From Cyrtodaria siliqua (Eukaryota; Mollusca; Bivalvia; Adapedonta; Hiatellidae): a stretch of DNA of 64,000 nucleotides. Below are positions 49,040 to 60,009 of this stretch, one piece after another. How positions within the stretch are numbered: the first letter of the stretch is position 1; every line of letters starts with the position of its first letter. Location: assembly GCA_037043455.1 (NCBI GenBank), contig JAWPHD010001139.1:242001-306000 (forward strand), written 5' to 3'. Both the position numbers and the translations under genes were made by a program. The notes beneath the pieces are model-generated. The model was not told the DNA's origin. It was given only the letters and a program-made list of their open reading frames with translations, and ran no database searches.

Positions 49040-49850
49040 TATTTTCACAAATTACATCCTGTACAATGCTGAAACTTAGTTGAATATTCAATAGTCTGTT
49101 TCATGGAGGGGTACGTTTCCGCAACAGGCACAGATACCATTTTTGTAACATATTTAAATTTTCGAAGTGGTTTAGCTTATGAGAAAAACCTTAGGTTCTG
49201 TGAACATTTTATCTCGTTTTCGTTGTTTGATTACCTTTATAGAGTTGCAAACCTAGGGTGGTATGCAACTCGGTGTACGCACGATGACATGGACATTTTA
49301 AATTCATGGAATCAGTGGAGTCAACATAAATATCGCATCTTTCTATTTGGCCTATGCTTATATGTAGTCATTTGGCGGAAACTCACAAAAGGTATCCGAA
49401 GTGCTAGATAAGTGCTGCTATCCCCCATGACCCTTGACGCCTGCCTAAAATAAAAGCTGATGCGACATTGGTTTAAACGAAGTTTATTGTAAATGTATTC
49501 TTTTATTCTAAGTTTGTGTAAAACATGTAAACTCACTGTATACACACGTTGGACCCCAGAGGCGAGGTCATTTGTTATCCTGAGGACGTTCAATAAAAAT
49601 TGATAGTCTAAGGGTTGGCAATTATTAAAATGAACACGTTTGAGATCTATGCAGGCACGGCGGTCCATCTGATAATCGACGCCCTATGCCCGTGATTCCG
49701 ACAACGTGAAATCGGTCCGCTGTGTTGAGGATACAGTGCAACGATCGCCTTCTTGAAGAAAATCACAAGGTTTACCCTTTCTTTAATGCAAAATATTTCA
49801 GTTTAAATGTCCATAAAAACGCCACTTGTGCCCACGGCAAATATGTTGAG
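49040..49850. other. Segment between the two CAGTGAAGTAATAA palindromes, no supported gene
   Basis: Frames 49103-49411 (+) and 49321-49668 (-) overlap each other and show no domain or exon signature. If the flanking palindromes are transposon ends, this may be interior sequence of a non-autonomous element, but no transposase trace was found. Confidence 0.35.
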
Positions 49851-49852
49851 GA

Positions 49853-49995
49853 TTGCTGTACGCTGATGGGGGTCATTGTCGTATCGGGTACTACAGAAAG
49901 GTACCCGGGGTACATTTATGTATACAGAATGAGAAACGAACCCGAAAATCTTTGAATTCCAGAACGGCCCTCAAATATACAGAAACGTACCCGGA
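49853..49995 (+). repeat. Inverted dispersed repeat, left member
   Basis: Contains 'GGGGGTCATTGTCGTATCGG', 'AGAAAGGTACCCGGGGTACA' and 'TACAGAAACGTACCCG'. The reverse complement recurs at 50505-50640 with about ten differences. The frames 49722-49955 and 49853-50056 run through it and are not considered genes. Confidence 0.75.
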
Positions 49996-50046
49996 CAAAC
50001 AAGGTCTCATTGGCGGAATTGAAACAATTTTGTACTTGATAAAACC

Positions 50047-50074
50047 AGTGAAGTAATAATTATTACTTCACTGA
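50047..50074. repeat. CAGTGAAGTAATAA palindrome, copy 2 (perfect)
   Basis: A 28-base perfect palindrome: CAGTGAAGTAATAA directly abutting its complement TTATTACTTCACTG. It looks like two terminal inverted repeats of a CAGTG-type (hAT-like) element joined end to end, or a very short foldback element. Confidence 0.85.
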
Positions 50075-50240
50075 TAAAACAACTACTTAAACAATATTAT
50101 TTATCATTAACTATTGCTCTATTGTTCTTCAAAATATATTTAGGCTGCCATAGTTAGTAATAAAATATAGAACGTATCGTCGTAAAACCGGAAGTTGTAA
50201 ATCATCAAACTCCGCGCAAAAAAGTAAACAAATATATGTA

Positions 50241-50333
50241 GTCTGGTACCCTTCCCCTACTGCGCTCGCTATTCTCTCCTCGTGGGCCACGAAGAGAGAG
50301 TAGCGAGCGCAGTAGGGGAAGGGTACCAGACTA
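50241..50333. repeat. GC-rich near-perfect hairpin, ~43-bp arms
   Basis: AGTCTGGTACCCTTCCCCTA and onward pairs with TAGGGGAAGGGTACCAGACT at the right. The stem continues through GCGCTCGCTA/TAGCGAGCGC to a loop around GTGGGCCAC, with two or three mismatches. It is far more GC-rich than its surroundings. A foldback element or an inverted micro-duplication is most likely. Confidence 0.9.
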
Positions 50334-50504
50334 ACACATTCAAGAAGAGTTGGTCAAATATTTAGACCAACTGTATTCCTTTAAGGCGGAGGCAACTGCG
50401 AGCGGCTTTTAAAAAGTGAATCGATTAAACTTTGTAAACAATGAAAGTTTCGTTTCCGTGAAATAACAGAACGCGTTACGGCCGCGTTTTTACGACATTG
50501 TATT

Positions 50505-50640
50505 TTGTCTCGGTTACATTTATGTATTTGGGGGCCTTTCTGGATTTCGATGATTTTCGGGTACGTTTCTGTATACATAAATGTACCCCGGGTGCCTTTC
50601 TGCAGTACCCGGTACGACAATGACCCCCACCAGCGTATCT
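50505..50640 (-). repeat. Inverted dispersed repeat, right member
   Basis: Reverse-complement partner of 49853-49995. The GC-rich hairpin at 50241-50333 lies in the spacer. The frames 50381-50620 and 50476-50688 (minus) derive from it. Confidence 0.75.
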
Positions 50641-50695
50641 GCCATTTACATTATGGTGCAACAACTTCAACTTCATGCTCCATATCACGACAATG

Positions 50696-51422
50696 CAGGG
50701 CTGTACAAATATTTTTTTTAGCCACTAGTCCGGGACTAGTCACCCTGTCAAAAGTGACTAGTCCCAAAGAAATTGTGACTAGTCCCAAAAAATGCACACA
50801 AGTCCTGAATACTTTCGATTTCTCAATATGTTAAAACTGCGTCTTGCATACTCATTATAATTCATTATACACAGTAAAGGAAACAATCATTATTTACTCT
50901 TCAACGTGTTAAGTGTTATTGTTTCAATGTATCGCCATTTTCAGCTCACCTTGGTTGAACAGGTAATCACGTGACGAACATGTGATTTACCTGTAGTATT
51001 CGTTTCATTGGCTAGCGGGTCTGGATTAAAATAGATCAGGTCAATTGATTGGATTATGCGACAATGCCGACTGTCAATTAAAGTAATTTGGAGGCAGGAC
51101 TTCCGGCATGGTTGATTGTTGCTAAAATTGCCCGGGGTAATCGCTGATCGCCGCTGTGGATGCTTATTGCATTACATAAGCGAGTGCAATTAAAGGATTA
51201 CGTTGAGAAGTGTGCTGGAGTATTTTTATGACATATGTGGACAAATCTGGGACTGAAATCTTTCAAACAGTGACATGCCCGAATTTTATATATATATATT
51301 TTTTTTTTTATTTTTTTTTTAAATTGGACTAGTCCGGGACTGAAATCTTTGAAAAAGTGACACGCCCGACTTTGGTTTTGGACTAGTCCCGGGCGTCGGG
51401 CTATAGGATTTGTACAGCCCTG
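50696..51422. mobile_element. 727-bp MITE with hAT-like termini
   Basis: Terminal inverted repeats CAGGGCTGTACAAAT (50696-50710) and ATTTGTACAGCCCTG (51408-51422), with CAATG on both outer sides (50691-50695 and 51423-51427). Subterminal 'GACTAGTCCGGGACT' and 'GGGACTAGTC' repeats occur in both orientations near both ends, as expected for transposase-binding arrays. No coding capacity. hAT elements usually make 8-bp duplications; only 5 bp match here, so the superfamily is tentative. Confidence 0.85.
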
Positions 51423-51429
51423 CAATGTC

Positions 51430-53415
51430 AAACCATGACAGAAGATCCGCCATATTTGAGTTTCCTATCTTCCTCAATGCAAAATAGGTCAAGTTTAATA
51501 ACCAATATCTCTGTTAATAATGGCTTAAAAATTATCAGAATAAAGTCATATTGTCAATTAAAGTTAGATTAATAACTTTGATGTCTTAACCTGTAAATTT
51601 CTAGCCAGTATCATAGAAGAAACGTTTTCTGAAAATTGCATGCGCGACGGATTTCGGAAAACCTGTTCGCTATTTTTAGCTCCTGGCAGAAGGGTGCTTG
51701 TGATGTAATGGTGTTTTCTTTGGATAACCAATGAAATTCATTATTCAAATTAGATGATAATGTTACATGGAACTATGGGTAATATATGACAGTAAAATGC
51801 AGTGGAAATTTTTGATTCATTCTATTTTTAAATCGAGGTCAAAGTTGATCAACTTTGAGGCCTAGTTTCAAATAGAAATAATCCGATGTGAAGGGGCGGT
51901 CATATACCATTGGAAAGCTTTTTTTTTACTCTTTAAAAAGCATGTTGTCTTTTGTTTTTATCTATTAGCGCATTTTACCGCAATGCCTAGAACTAAAACG
52001 GGTGTTACACGTAACTGTATGAAAGTAGTAGAGCGCAATACACACTTAGCTGATGACGCGGGTTGTTTATACACAAAATCTGGCAGATAAAAATAAAAGT
52101 TTAAACTGCAATTACTTTTTTATTACTAAATGGATTTTGATAATTTAAACGGCATTATTTTTGTTTTTCTTTCCTCGTTTGAGTAGTTAATATGGATTAA
52201 CTATTATTTTTTTTAATCCAAAAAGGTCTGTCACTGTAATAGACAATGAACATATAGGCCTTGAGCCAGGACCCAAAATTTTCGATATTGTTACCAACTC
52301 AAGGGACAAATTCTACCATCACTTTTTGAAAAGAGCAATGTATATAGATTACATTTTTCCATGATAGCAATCTGGAACAGGTAGCTTATATAAAAAAAAA
52401 TCGAACATTAATAGGTTATCATTGTAGCGCTTTCATATAAGTTTCTGATGTTCATTTTTGAATGTCATGCTTGTGTGAATAATTATTTATGTACTTTTTA
52501 AAGATGCACTTAAGTTTACAATTCACTGAGTTACATAAAGCGTAAATAAGCTCTTTTTAGCACGGAATTCAGTTTAAAATCTCTATTTTGCTTCAAATTA
52601 GAAGTCAATTTACCCCACCCACTATTGACACATATTTATGCATTTAGTTTAGTTAATATTTTTTACAATATATGTGTAAACTTGTAAGAATCAGTAATTT
52701 ACAACCTTTCTACATGATTTAAATAATATTATAATATGAATAAGGGATTGTTATGATATATTGATGAAATTAAGTACTAAGCAATGTTCATGGCATTGCA
52801 CATATGTGTTCAGCAAGCCTGATAAGTTGCGACACATGCCAAACTGGAAGTATAAGCCTTCCTCAAAGTAACTGCAACAGAAATAGTATTAACATGTTCT
52901 GATATATACATATATTGCACAGACGACACATAGTCCAAAGGATTCTAGATAAAGGAAATGTGCGGTTTAACGTGTTTTTTTTTAACAAAAGTCTTTTTTA
53001 GGTGTATGCGTCATAGCAATACTTATTATGACTACACATTTGGATTATGTATTACACATCAATACATGAATTAAACATTGCACATTGCAGCGCAAAATCT
53101 TAAACGTTTTCTATTTCAATACTTTTTAATTACAATGTATGCATATTTTAAGGATTTTTACACTTGAATTACCCCACCCATATACAACACAATGAAGAAT
53201 TCTGAATATGAAATGTAAAAATAGTAGTATATGCATTTGCACGAATCATTTTTGTGTTACTGAAAAAAGAATCGACGAAAATGAATTGATTTGAATTGGG
53301 GTTCTACGGCGCACCAACACAAACATGTTATATGGCGCCAACAGGAATGAACATTTGACCCCGCTCACTCTTCATTAACATCTAGATAAACATTTGCAGA
53401 ATGTGCCTAGAACCT
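51430..53415. other. Unannotated AT-rich DNA
   Basis: No supported frame, RNA gene or clear repeat across about 2 kb. Both strands are rich in stops. Confidence 0.45.
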
Positions 53416-53421
53416 TCTTAC

Positions 53422-53509
53422 CTGCAGAACTGCAGAGTTGCTGCAAATTCTCTAGTAAACACTCCATTTTTCGGTGGAGCCACGATCACTGCCACCACTG
53501 AAGTAGCAC
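53422..53509 (-). CDS. Small intact exon (family unknown) with two dead copies in this window
   Basis: An 88-bp exon on the minus strand with acceptor TATTGTTTCAG ending just before 53509 and donor GTAAGAAG beginning at 53421. In frame (phase 1 in, phase 2 out), it encodes about 29 residues with no stop, including 'VVAVIVAPPKNGVF' and 'EFAATLQFC'. I do not recognise the family. The homologues at 27781-27906 and 32073-32207 have lost donor and frame while sharing both flanks, which makes this copy stand out as possibly constrained. It could equally be the least decayed copy of a repeat that merely resembles an exon. Confidence 0.5.
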
Positions 53510-53579
53510 CTGAAACAATACAGGTTCATAATGAACAAAAATGACAAAATTAACATGAATTCGGGGAAATTTTACCCCT

Positions 53580-53700
53580 ATGCCTGGATATGCAGTGGTC
53601 ATATTCTTGCCCGGGAACCACACGGCGTCGACGAAGAAATATCTTTAGGGTGATACCCAGATCACTGTACTAACTACTTACCATGGCAACTATTTGTTAG
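53580..53700 (-). repeat. Possible degraded SINE
   Basis: On the minus strand 'GTAGTTAGTACAGTGATCTG' resembles an A-box region and 'GTGTGGTTCCCGGGC' a B box, spaced about 45 bases apart. The match is weak. Confidence 0.3.
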
Positions 53701-54243
53701 TATTGGTGCAGTTGTTACAATATCACCTGCTTAGGATATGTATCTAAAGAGTATGATAATGGACCTTTGGAAACGGCCGAGCACGACACATACGAAATAT
53801 TGCAGTCTCGGTTTGATTGAGACTGTTCACGAGCGGTAGTGAAATATGCTAGCAACCGCTCACGCCCTCCAGCCCCGGGTTGAGCAGCTCAATATTCATA
53901 AAATCAATAGTACACAATTTTAACCATCCCGAAGATGGCATGCATACGGCGGTGGACATGGAGTTATATGCTTCCCCATGTCGTACGGCGTATGGTCCCA
54001 TTATCTAATAAAATTAAATGCCCCGAAGAGCGAAATATACATAATAGAATTTAGTTGGGAGCAGCGGTTATGAAGCCTGCGTATCACAAGTAACAGCCAA
54101 AAGACTAAACATAGGTTGTGATGTTCTCTGTACTTGATTTAGAGTATGGAATTAACCTAGGATAGTAAGCATCAACCCTACTTTTGCGTATGCATGTGCA
54201 AGTGGAATGATTATTACCTAAAAAAGAAGGTGTATTGCCAATG

Positions 54244-54312
54244 AAGAGAGAGAGAGAGGGAGTGTGTGTGTGTTGTGGGGGTTGGAGAGGGGGAGGGGGG
54301 GGGGGGGTGGAT
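54244..54312. repeat. (GA)n/(GT)n/G-run low-complexity tract
   Basis: 'GAGAGAGAGAGAGGGAGTGT' passes into GT repeats and then a run of G at about 54290-54307. Confidence 0.95.
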
Positions 54313-54394
54313 ATATAGGCATTTAGGAACCTGCCCTACTGACGAATATACACCTATGTTTCTTTAACATGATGGGAGAAAAAAAACAAGCGAT

Positions 54395-54560
54395 ACACGG
54401 GATCGCCTGGTTTACGTCCCCATCCGACGGACGAGTGTTAAGGTGTCTTGCCTAAGAACACCCCGACAAAATTCACTGGCTCCGGTGAGGCTTGAACCAG
54501 GGTCCTCTGAATTTGAAGTCTCCCGTGCTATCCACTGCATCAAAAGGCTGTATGAGCTCA
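54395..54560 (-). repeat. tRNA-derived SINE, minus orientation
   Basis: On the minus strand 'GAGGACCCTGGTTCAAGCCT' gives a B box, followed by the tail block 'GTGTTCTTAGGCAAGACACC', the hallmark shared with the SINEs at 14330 and 58985. The + strand frame 54443-54658 crosses it and is not a gene. Confidence 0.65.
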
Positions 54561-55570
54561 AGCAGGATGACTGCATTAAAATACATACAACTAAAATGTT
54601 AATCCGTCATCAAGGTTATATCCAAGAAGCTGGGTTCACAACGGTCTCTCTTATCTAGAAAGTTAGCATCAAGTTCATGTATGTGCCTGCAAGCCTTATA
54701 TATGCCCAGCTCATTGCTGTTTTGATAAACTTGGCAATTAATGCCTTGGTATAAAACAGGACAATTAAGAATACTCAGTACATATTATCTGATTTAAATA
54801 ATATAACTTAATGTGACAATATAACATACATATAAGATATAAAAAAAAAATAAACGCTTCCAGATAAGAATCGGTACCCAGTGCATCGAGATAGATTACA
54901 TTTAGTGATCACGGTTAGTTTACTGATGTTTACTCTAAAAGTTATATCCGACATACAGGTGCTACTGCAGTTAAAGTAACTATCCGCCAACAACAGACAC
55001 ATTTTACAACATATGTACATCGTTTCTAAACCTACTGACCACGAGGTATATACATAACTTACATCGTTTGAGAATCAAAACTCTATAGATACAATATAAA
55101 AAGCTTTAACCAGACAGACAAAAAAAATTGGATAATTCATTTTACACTTATTCAATTACGGATATTACAAAAACCCATGAATAAACATATACTTTTAATA
55201 TATATATGCATTATTATATGAGATGAACACCTGGATAGAGTTTTGATAAACTGTTTTTGTAGTGTAATTTTGTCGTAATTTGGCAGGTTATTTTAAAATT
55301 TGTATAACAAACACCTAAAAATCAACAGTTAAACCGTAAATGCCTTTTCTTTTTCTTTCTGTTTTTTTTTTTTTGCAATTTGTCGAAAATGCAGTGGTCT
55401 ACTTTGTGATTTTAGTTCGTGGATTTATTCAATATGCGATTTGTAAACATGGTTAAATCTTCATAATGGAATACCTTATCAAAAGTCACATTCTCTATAT
55501 ATTTCAGTTCGCTTAAAACGTTTGAAGTGATTTTATGAAAAGTGTACAACTTCAAGCCATAAACAAGAGA
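54560..55570. other. Unannotated AT-rich DNA
   Basis: No supported frame or repeat; the frame 54808-55020 (minus) is Cys-rich by composition but has no domain spacing I recognise. Confidence 0.4.
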
Positions 55571-56480
55571 CCCACTCGCCTTGTCTCAAAATGCTCTCAT
55601 GTTTTAAGAAACAACAACAATTTCTTTATATAAATCTGTAAAACTATGACCCCCGTAGTGGCCATATTTGACCCCATTGTCGCCATTTGAACAAACTAGG
55701 TAGAGGATCATAAGCTTATGGTACATGCGAACTATTATCAGAAAAGCTGTTTGAATATGTTTTCCTGTATAATTCAATATTATAGTGTGACCCCCGGGAC
55801 AGGGCCAAATTTGAATCCAGGCTTGATTCAAGGGACACCATTTAAATTATTTGGTACAGGACAATAATCTTAAGCTACATGTAGCTTATTACACCTCTAG
55901 CTCTTGTAGTTTCAGAGAAGATGTTTATAGACGAACCTACATAACTATGAAAATATGTGACCCCCGGGACCGGGAGAAATTTGACCATAAGATCACCATT
56001 TGAACACCTTTAACCCCAGAACCGGGCCATAGTTGGACACAGAGTCACGATTTGAACAAAAGTGGTAGAAAACCATAAGCTTGTACAATATGCAAAATAG
56101 TAGACCTCTGGCTCTTGTTTTTTTTTAAAGAAGAGTTTTTAAAGATGTTTCTATATGACTCTATGTAAATATATGATCTTTGGGGCGGATCCAAATATGA
56201 CCCCAGGGTCAACATTTTAACAAACTTGCTAGTGGACCATAAGCTTATGCTTCATGCATAATATGGGACCTCTAGCTCTTACAGTTTTAGAGAAAATTAT
56301 TTATTGTTAAAGATTTCCTATATAAATGTATGAAAAAATGTTACCCCCGGGGCTGGACCATATTTGACCCTGGGGTCACCATTTTATAAATACTTGGTAG
56401 AGGACCCTAACTGTATAATACATGCAAACTATTAGACCTGTAGCTCTTCTAGTTTCAGCGAAAACCATTTTTTAAAGAAA
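55570..56480 (+). repeat. Degenerate tandem repeat (~150-200 bp units, 4-5 copies)
   Basis: Units carry 'GACCCCCGGGACCGGG', 'ATTTGACCCCAGGGTCACCA', 'GTAGAGGACCATAAGCTTAT' and 'GACCTCTAGCTCTTGTAGTT', at about 55650, 55790, 55960, 56170 and 56340. Non-coding dispersed repeat. Confidence 0.7.
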
Positions 56481-56699
56481 CAAGAGTTTTGCTTAAAAGG
56501 GGGAGATAACTCTAATAACAGGAATCAGCTACCCTGTTCACACTGCTATCATGGATTTTTTGTTTCTCTACAAGGTACTCAATAACATGGTACTAGTAAG
56601 AATTTGTCCCTTGAGATGGTAACAAAAAAGTGTATGGCTCACGGTCTAATACTTGCATAACACGTACATTGTTGTTAGAGATGCGTTTACTGTGTATAT

Positions 56700-56945
56700 G
56701 CACTGTATATGCGGTGTAATGTTTATATGCAGTGTCCTGTTTATATGCAGTGTACTGTTTATGTGCAGTGTAATGTTTATATGCAGTGTACTGTTTATAT
56801 GCAGTGTCGTGTTTATTGCAGTGTACTGTTTATGTGCAGTGTACTGTTTATATGCAGTGTACTGTTTATATGCGGTGTACTGTTTATGTGCTGTGTACTG
56901 TTTATATGCTGTGTACTGTTTATATGTACTGTTTATGTGCGGTGA
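56700..56945 (+). repeat. 18-bp minisatellite (~14 units)
   Basis: The unit TACTGTTTATATGCAGTG varies at a few positions (GTG for ATA, TGC for GGT). All three + frames stay open because 18 is a multiple of three, giving the frames 56653-56967, 56709-56945 and 56786-56995 with Cys/Val/Tyr-rich hexapeptides. None is considered a gene. Confidence 0.95.
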
Positions 56946-57039
56946 ACTGCAAGTTGGCAGTTTTTGAAAATAGGAATATTTACTCTTTTACATAATACAT
57001 TACTGGTTTCTAAATTTTATGTAGCAATGCATCTTATTA

Positions 57040-57240
57040 ACAAGAGGCCCGACAGGGCCTGTGGACGCTCTACTGGCTAAAACGGCTCTTATATCAAGGG
57101 TTGTCGACATAAAATTCCTATCAGTACTTCTTTTAAAACATTGAAAAAACAACAGGGCTAGGAAGGCCTTAGATCGCTTACCTGGTAAACATGGGCAATA
57201 AGTCTGATGTGTCTAGTCTGGCATGGGTATTTTTAATTTG
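57040..57240 (+). repeat. Dispersed repeat heads (AACAAGAGGCCC...)
   Basis: 'AACAAGAGGCCCGACAGGGC' with 'CTGTGGACGCTCTACTGGCT' recurs at 57430-57470 and introduces the ~160-bp tandem repeat. A related head 'AGGGCTAGGAAGGCCTTAGA' with 'TCGCTTACCTGG' follows at 57153. Confidence 0.6.
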
Positions 57241-57424
57241 TCCCACTTTCTTCCATGAATGAAATTTCATAAAAATGGGTGGGGTGGGGTGGGGTGGGTG
57301 GGGTCTAGTGTTATATTAACGTTCTAAACAAATTCAAAACTTTCACATCCGGTCAACTTCCGGTAGGTTGAGATATTCATCAGGTGAAAATAAAGCGTTT
57401 ACTCGGACTTTATCCTCAATCTCT

Positions 57425-58560
57425 ATATGAACAAGAGGGCCTGTGGACGCTCTAATGGCTAACATGGCTCTTTTAACATCAATGAAGCGAGTGACTGCCA
57501 TTTACGTTTTTTTGAAAGTTTCGGGCAAAAAACAGTTTTGACTAAATCAAAGGTCATTACTAAAGAATCTGGTAAAGTTTGGTAAATCAGATGAAAAATC
57601 AAGGCCCTTCCCTATTAACGAGGCAAAATATAGCATTTTTAACTAATGCAAGAGGAGCCATAACTCCTCTATTACTGGTCCGACTGGTCCAACATAGAGC
57701 TAAAAAAAAAAAAAAAATTCAAAAAAAAAAAAATACAAAAAATTCAAAAAAATTCAAACAAAAAAAAAATCAAAAAAAAAAAGAAAGTCATAAAATCTGG
57801 TAAAATTTGGCAAAGATCAGATGCAAAATGAGAGTCCTATCATATGACGAGGTAAATTATAGCATTTTTAACAAAATCAAGGGCCATAACTCCGTTGTTA
57901 CCGGTCCGATCTGGCTGGTTTTCAAACTTGGCCGAACTTTCATTGACATTAACAATCTGATCAAGTTTGGTAAAGAACGGATGAAAAATGAAGGCCCTAT
58001 CGTCTTAACGAGGCAAAATATAGCATTTTGAACTAAATCAAGGGCCATAACTCCGCTGTTACTAGTCCGATATGAATGGTTTTCGATACTCTCAGAGCTT
58101 TCATTGATATTAACAATCTGATAAAGTTTGGTAAAAATCGAATGAACTATGAAGCCCCTATCGTCTTAACGATGCAAAATATAGCATTTTGAACTAAATC
58201 AAGGGCCACAACTCCGCTGTTACTACTTCGATACAGCTGGTTTTGAACTTGTCTGAGCTGTCATTGATATTAACAATGTGGAAAAGTTTGGTAAAGATCC
58301 AATGAAGGCCCTATCATCTTAATGAGGCAAAATATAGCATTTTTAACTAAATCAAGGGCCATAACTCCGCTGTTACCTGTCCGATCTGGCTGGTTTTCAA
58401 ACTTGTCCGAGCTTTCGTTGATATTAACAATCTGGTAAAGGTTGGTAAAGATCAGATGAAAAATGAAGGACCTATCGTCGTAACGAGACAAAAGTTAACG
58501 ACGGACGGACAACTCGCCATCCCATAAGCTCTGCTGGCCCTTGGCCATAAGAGCTAAAAA
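57425..58560 (+). repeat. ~160-bp tandem repeat element, best-preserved cluster
   Basis: Head 'AACAAGAGGGCCTGTGGACG', then about six units with 'AGGGCCATAACTCCGCTGTT' at about 57880, 58040, 58202 and 58354 (spacing 160, 162 and 152 bp). It ends with 'GACGGACGGACAACTCGCCA' and 'GGCCATAAGAGCTAAAA'. Frames at 57579-57803, 57807-58031, 57857-58048 and 58270-58491 are by-products. The same unit makes up the clusters at 1140-1690 and 3000-4200. Confidence 0.85.
57702..57786. repeat. A-rich low-complexity tract
   Basis: Runs of A broken by 'TTCA' within one unit of the 160-bp repeat. Confidence 0.9.
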
Positions 58561-58981
58561 TGAAAGCTCTGTTAAATCAGAGCACGTACGGTCATTAATA
58601 ACGTCATACGGTTGGGAAGTGCTTAGTCACCCCGTTTATTCTCTAGATTTTAGTCCGTGTAACTTTGATATTTTCCATTGAAACTCGATATTCTGACCTA
58701 GATGAGCTACAATATGCTGTGGCCAATGAAGTGTGACATAGCAACTTCGGTTACCTAGCAACCGGTATCCTAGCAACCGGTATTGCAATGTAACCAACTA
58801 GATGATGTCATTCAATGCTAGGGATGTTATATTGAAGGATTTTAGGCTAGAAAACTGTATGTATAACGTTTAAAATTTTAAGCCATTGTAACTACTTGTT
58901 GAATAACCCTCCCAACATCCTATTAAAAGTATCAACCGTCACTCTAAATCTGCTCCAAGTGAAGATGAAGATCAAGTAATT

Positions 58982-59185
58982 GTGGAGCGCTGTGGTCTAG
59001 TGGTTGAGCGTTGGACCCATGATCCAAAAGTCGTGGGTTCGATTCCATTGCCATATGCGTTGTGTCCCTGAGCAAGACACTTTATCTGCATTGCTTAGTA
59101 CTGGTTCTTCCCAGGAAGACATCGAGAGTGATTCTAATAAGTTCATAGAGCTTTTGTTACAATCGATGTAAAATAAATAAGTTTA
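58982..59185 (+). repeat. tRNA-derived SINE, well preserved
   Basis: The head has an A box in 'GTGGTCTAGTGGTTGAGC', an anticodon-type stem-loop TTGGA-CCCATGA-TCCAA, and a B box 'GTGGGTTCGATTCC'. The tail contains 'CCCTGAGCAAGACACTTTAT' and ends A/T-rich near 59180. The loop would place CAT at the anticodon position but base 33 is C rather than T, and no acceptor stem follows, so it is a SINE, not a working tRNA. Confidence 0.85.
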
Positions 59186-59384
59186 AACTAAGTAATTCCG
59201 TATTATCAATCAACATGGTTATAACTGTTTACTTTGAAAACATTTCTGTATCACGTTACTATACGGTCCACTGCTTAAAGTTGCTATCCCGCCAACAACA
59301 GCAAGCATTAGCTCTCCCGCCAACAACAAACGTTTATATGTACACCGTTTCTAAACCTACTGACGACAATATAGTATTATGAAT

Positions 59385-60005
59385 ATACATATGAGCCGAA
59401 ACACGCGAAAACGACCCTTCAGACACAATTTTCACATTTTATGTTTTTTGATGTTTATGAAACACAGTGATTTTCTCTTTAAAGATCTCTTTATTTTATG
59501 TTGGTATCTTAATTAAAAATGATTTTATCTCAATTTGAAAATTAAAGATTGTACTCACCATTAATTCTGACGTTGACGTCGGCGTCTTGGACGAGTCGTT
59601 GATTAAATAACAATAAAACACATAAACAATTACCATTCTCTATAGCATCAACTATTTATATTAAGAAACATATTCCCTATGATATAATAATTAGGTAAGA
59701 CACAGAAGTGACGAAAAAGATTAGTAATTAATTTATTACCGGCCGACGTCATAAATTGTTACGTTATGACGTTGTCGTCTAAACGTCCGAAGGGACGTTT
59801 TCGTATGTTGCGGCTCATATATATTACATATTTGTCTGTGATTTGTATAGGAAATACTGGGAATAGTACGGAACATTGCTCGGCCTTTTACAACAAATGA
59901 CGTTCCGATTGTTTTACGGACGTCGTCGTCAGATTCCACCAGTAGGGAATAACGATTACGGAAATTAACGAAGAGTTCCGGTTCCACTTGTGGGCACTCC
60001 ACAGT
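59385..60005. repeat. Element with GAGCCG-type inverted ends
   Basis: 'CATATGAGCCGAAACACGCG' with 'AAAACGACCCTTC' at 59388-59420 is inverted at 59787-59820 ('GAAGGGACGTTTTCGTATGT' and 'TGCGGCTCATAT'). The minus-strand frame 60002-59736 (88 codons, acidic start then Arg-rich) overlaps the right end; its 3' part is repeat-derived, so I do not call it a gene, although its 5' 50 codons have no internal repeat. Confidence 0.55.
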
Positions 60006-60009
60006 TTAA

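Noticed and set aside
56653..56995. Cys/Tyr/Val-rich hexapeptide-repeat protein in three frames
   Set aside because: An 18-bp minisatellite open in all three forward frames.
58982..59055. Functional tRNA gene
   Set aside because: A and B boxes and an anticodon-type stem are present but position 33 is not T, no acceptor stem pairs and a SINE tail follows.
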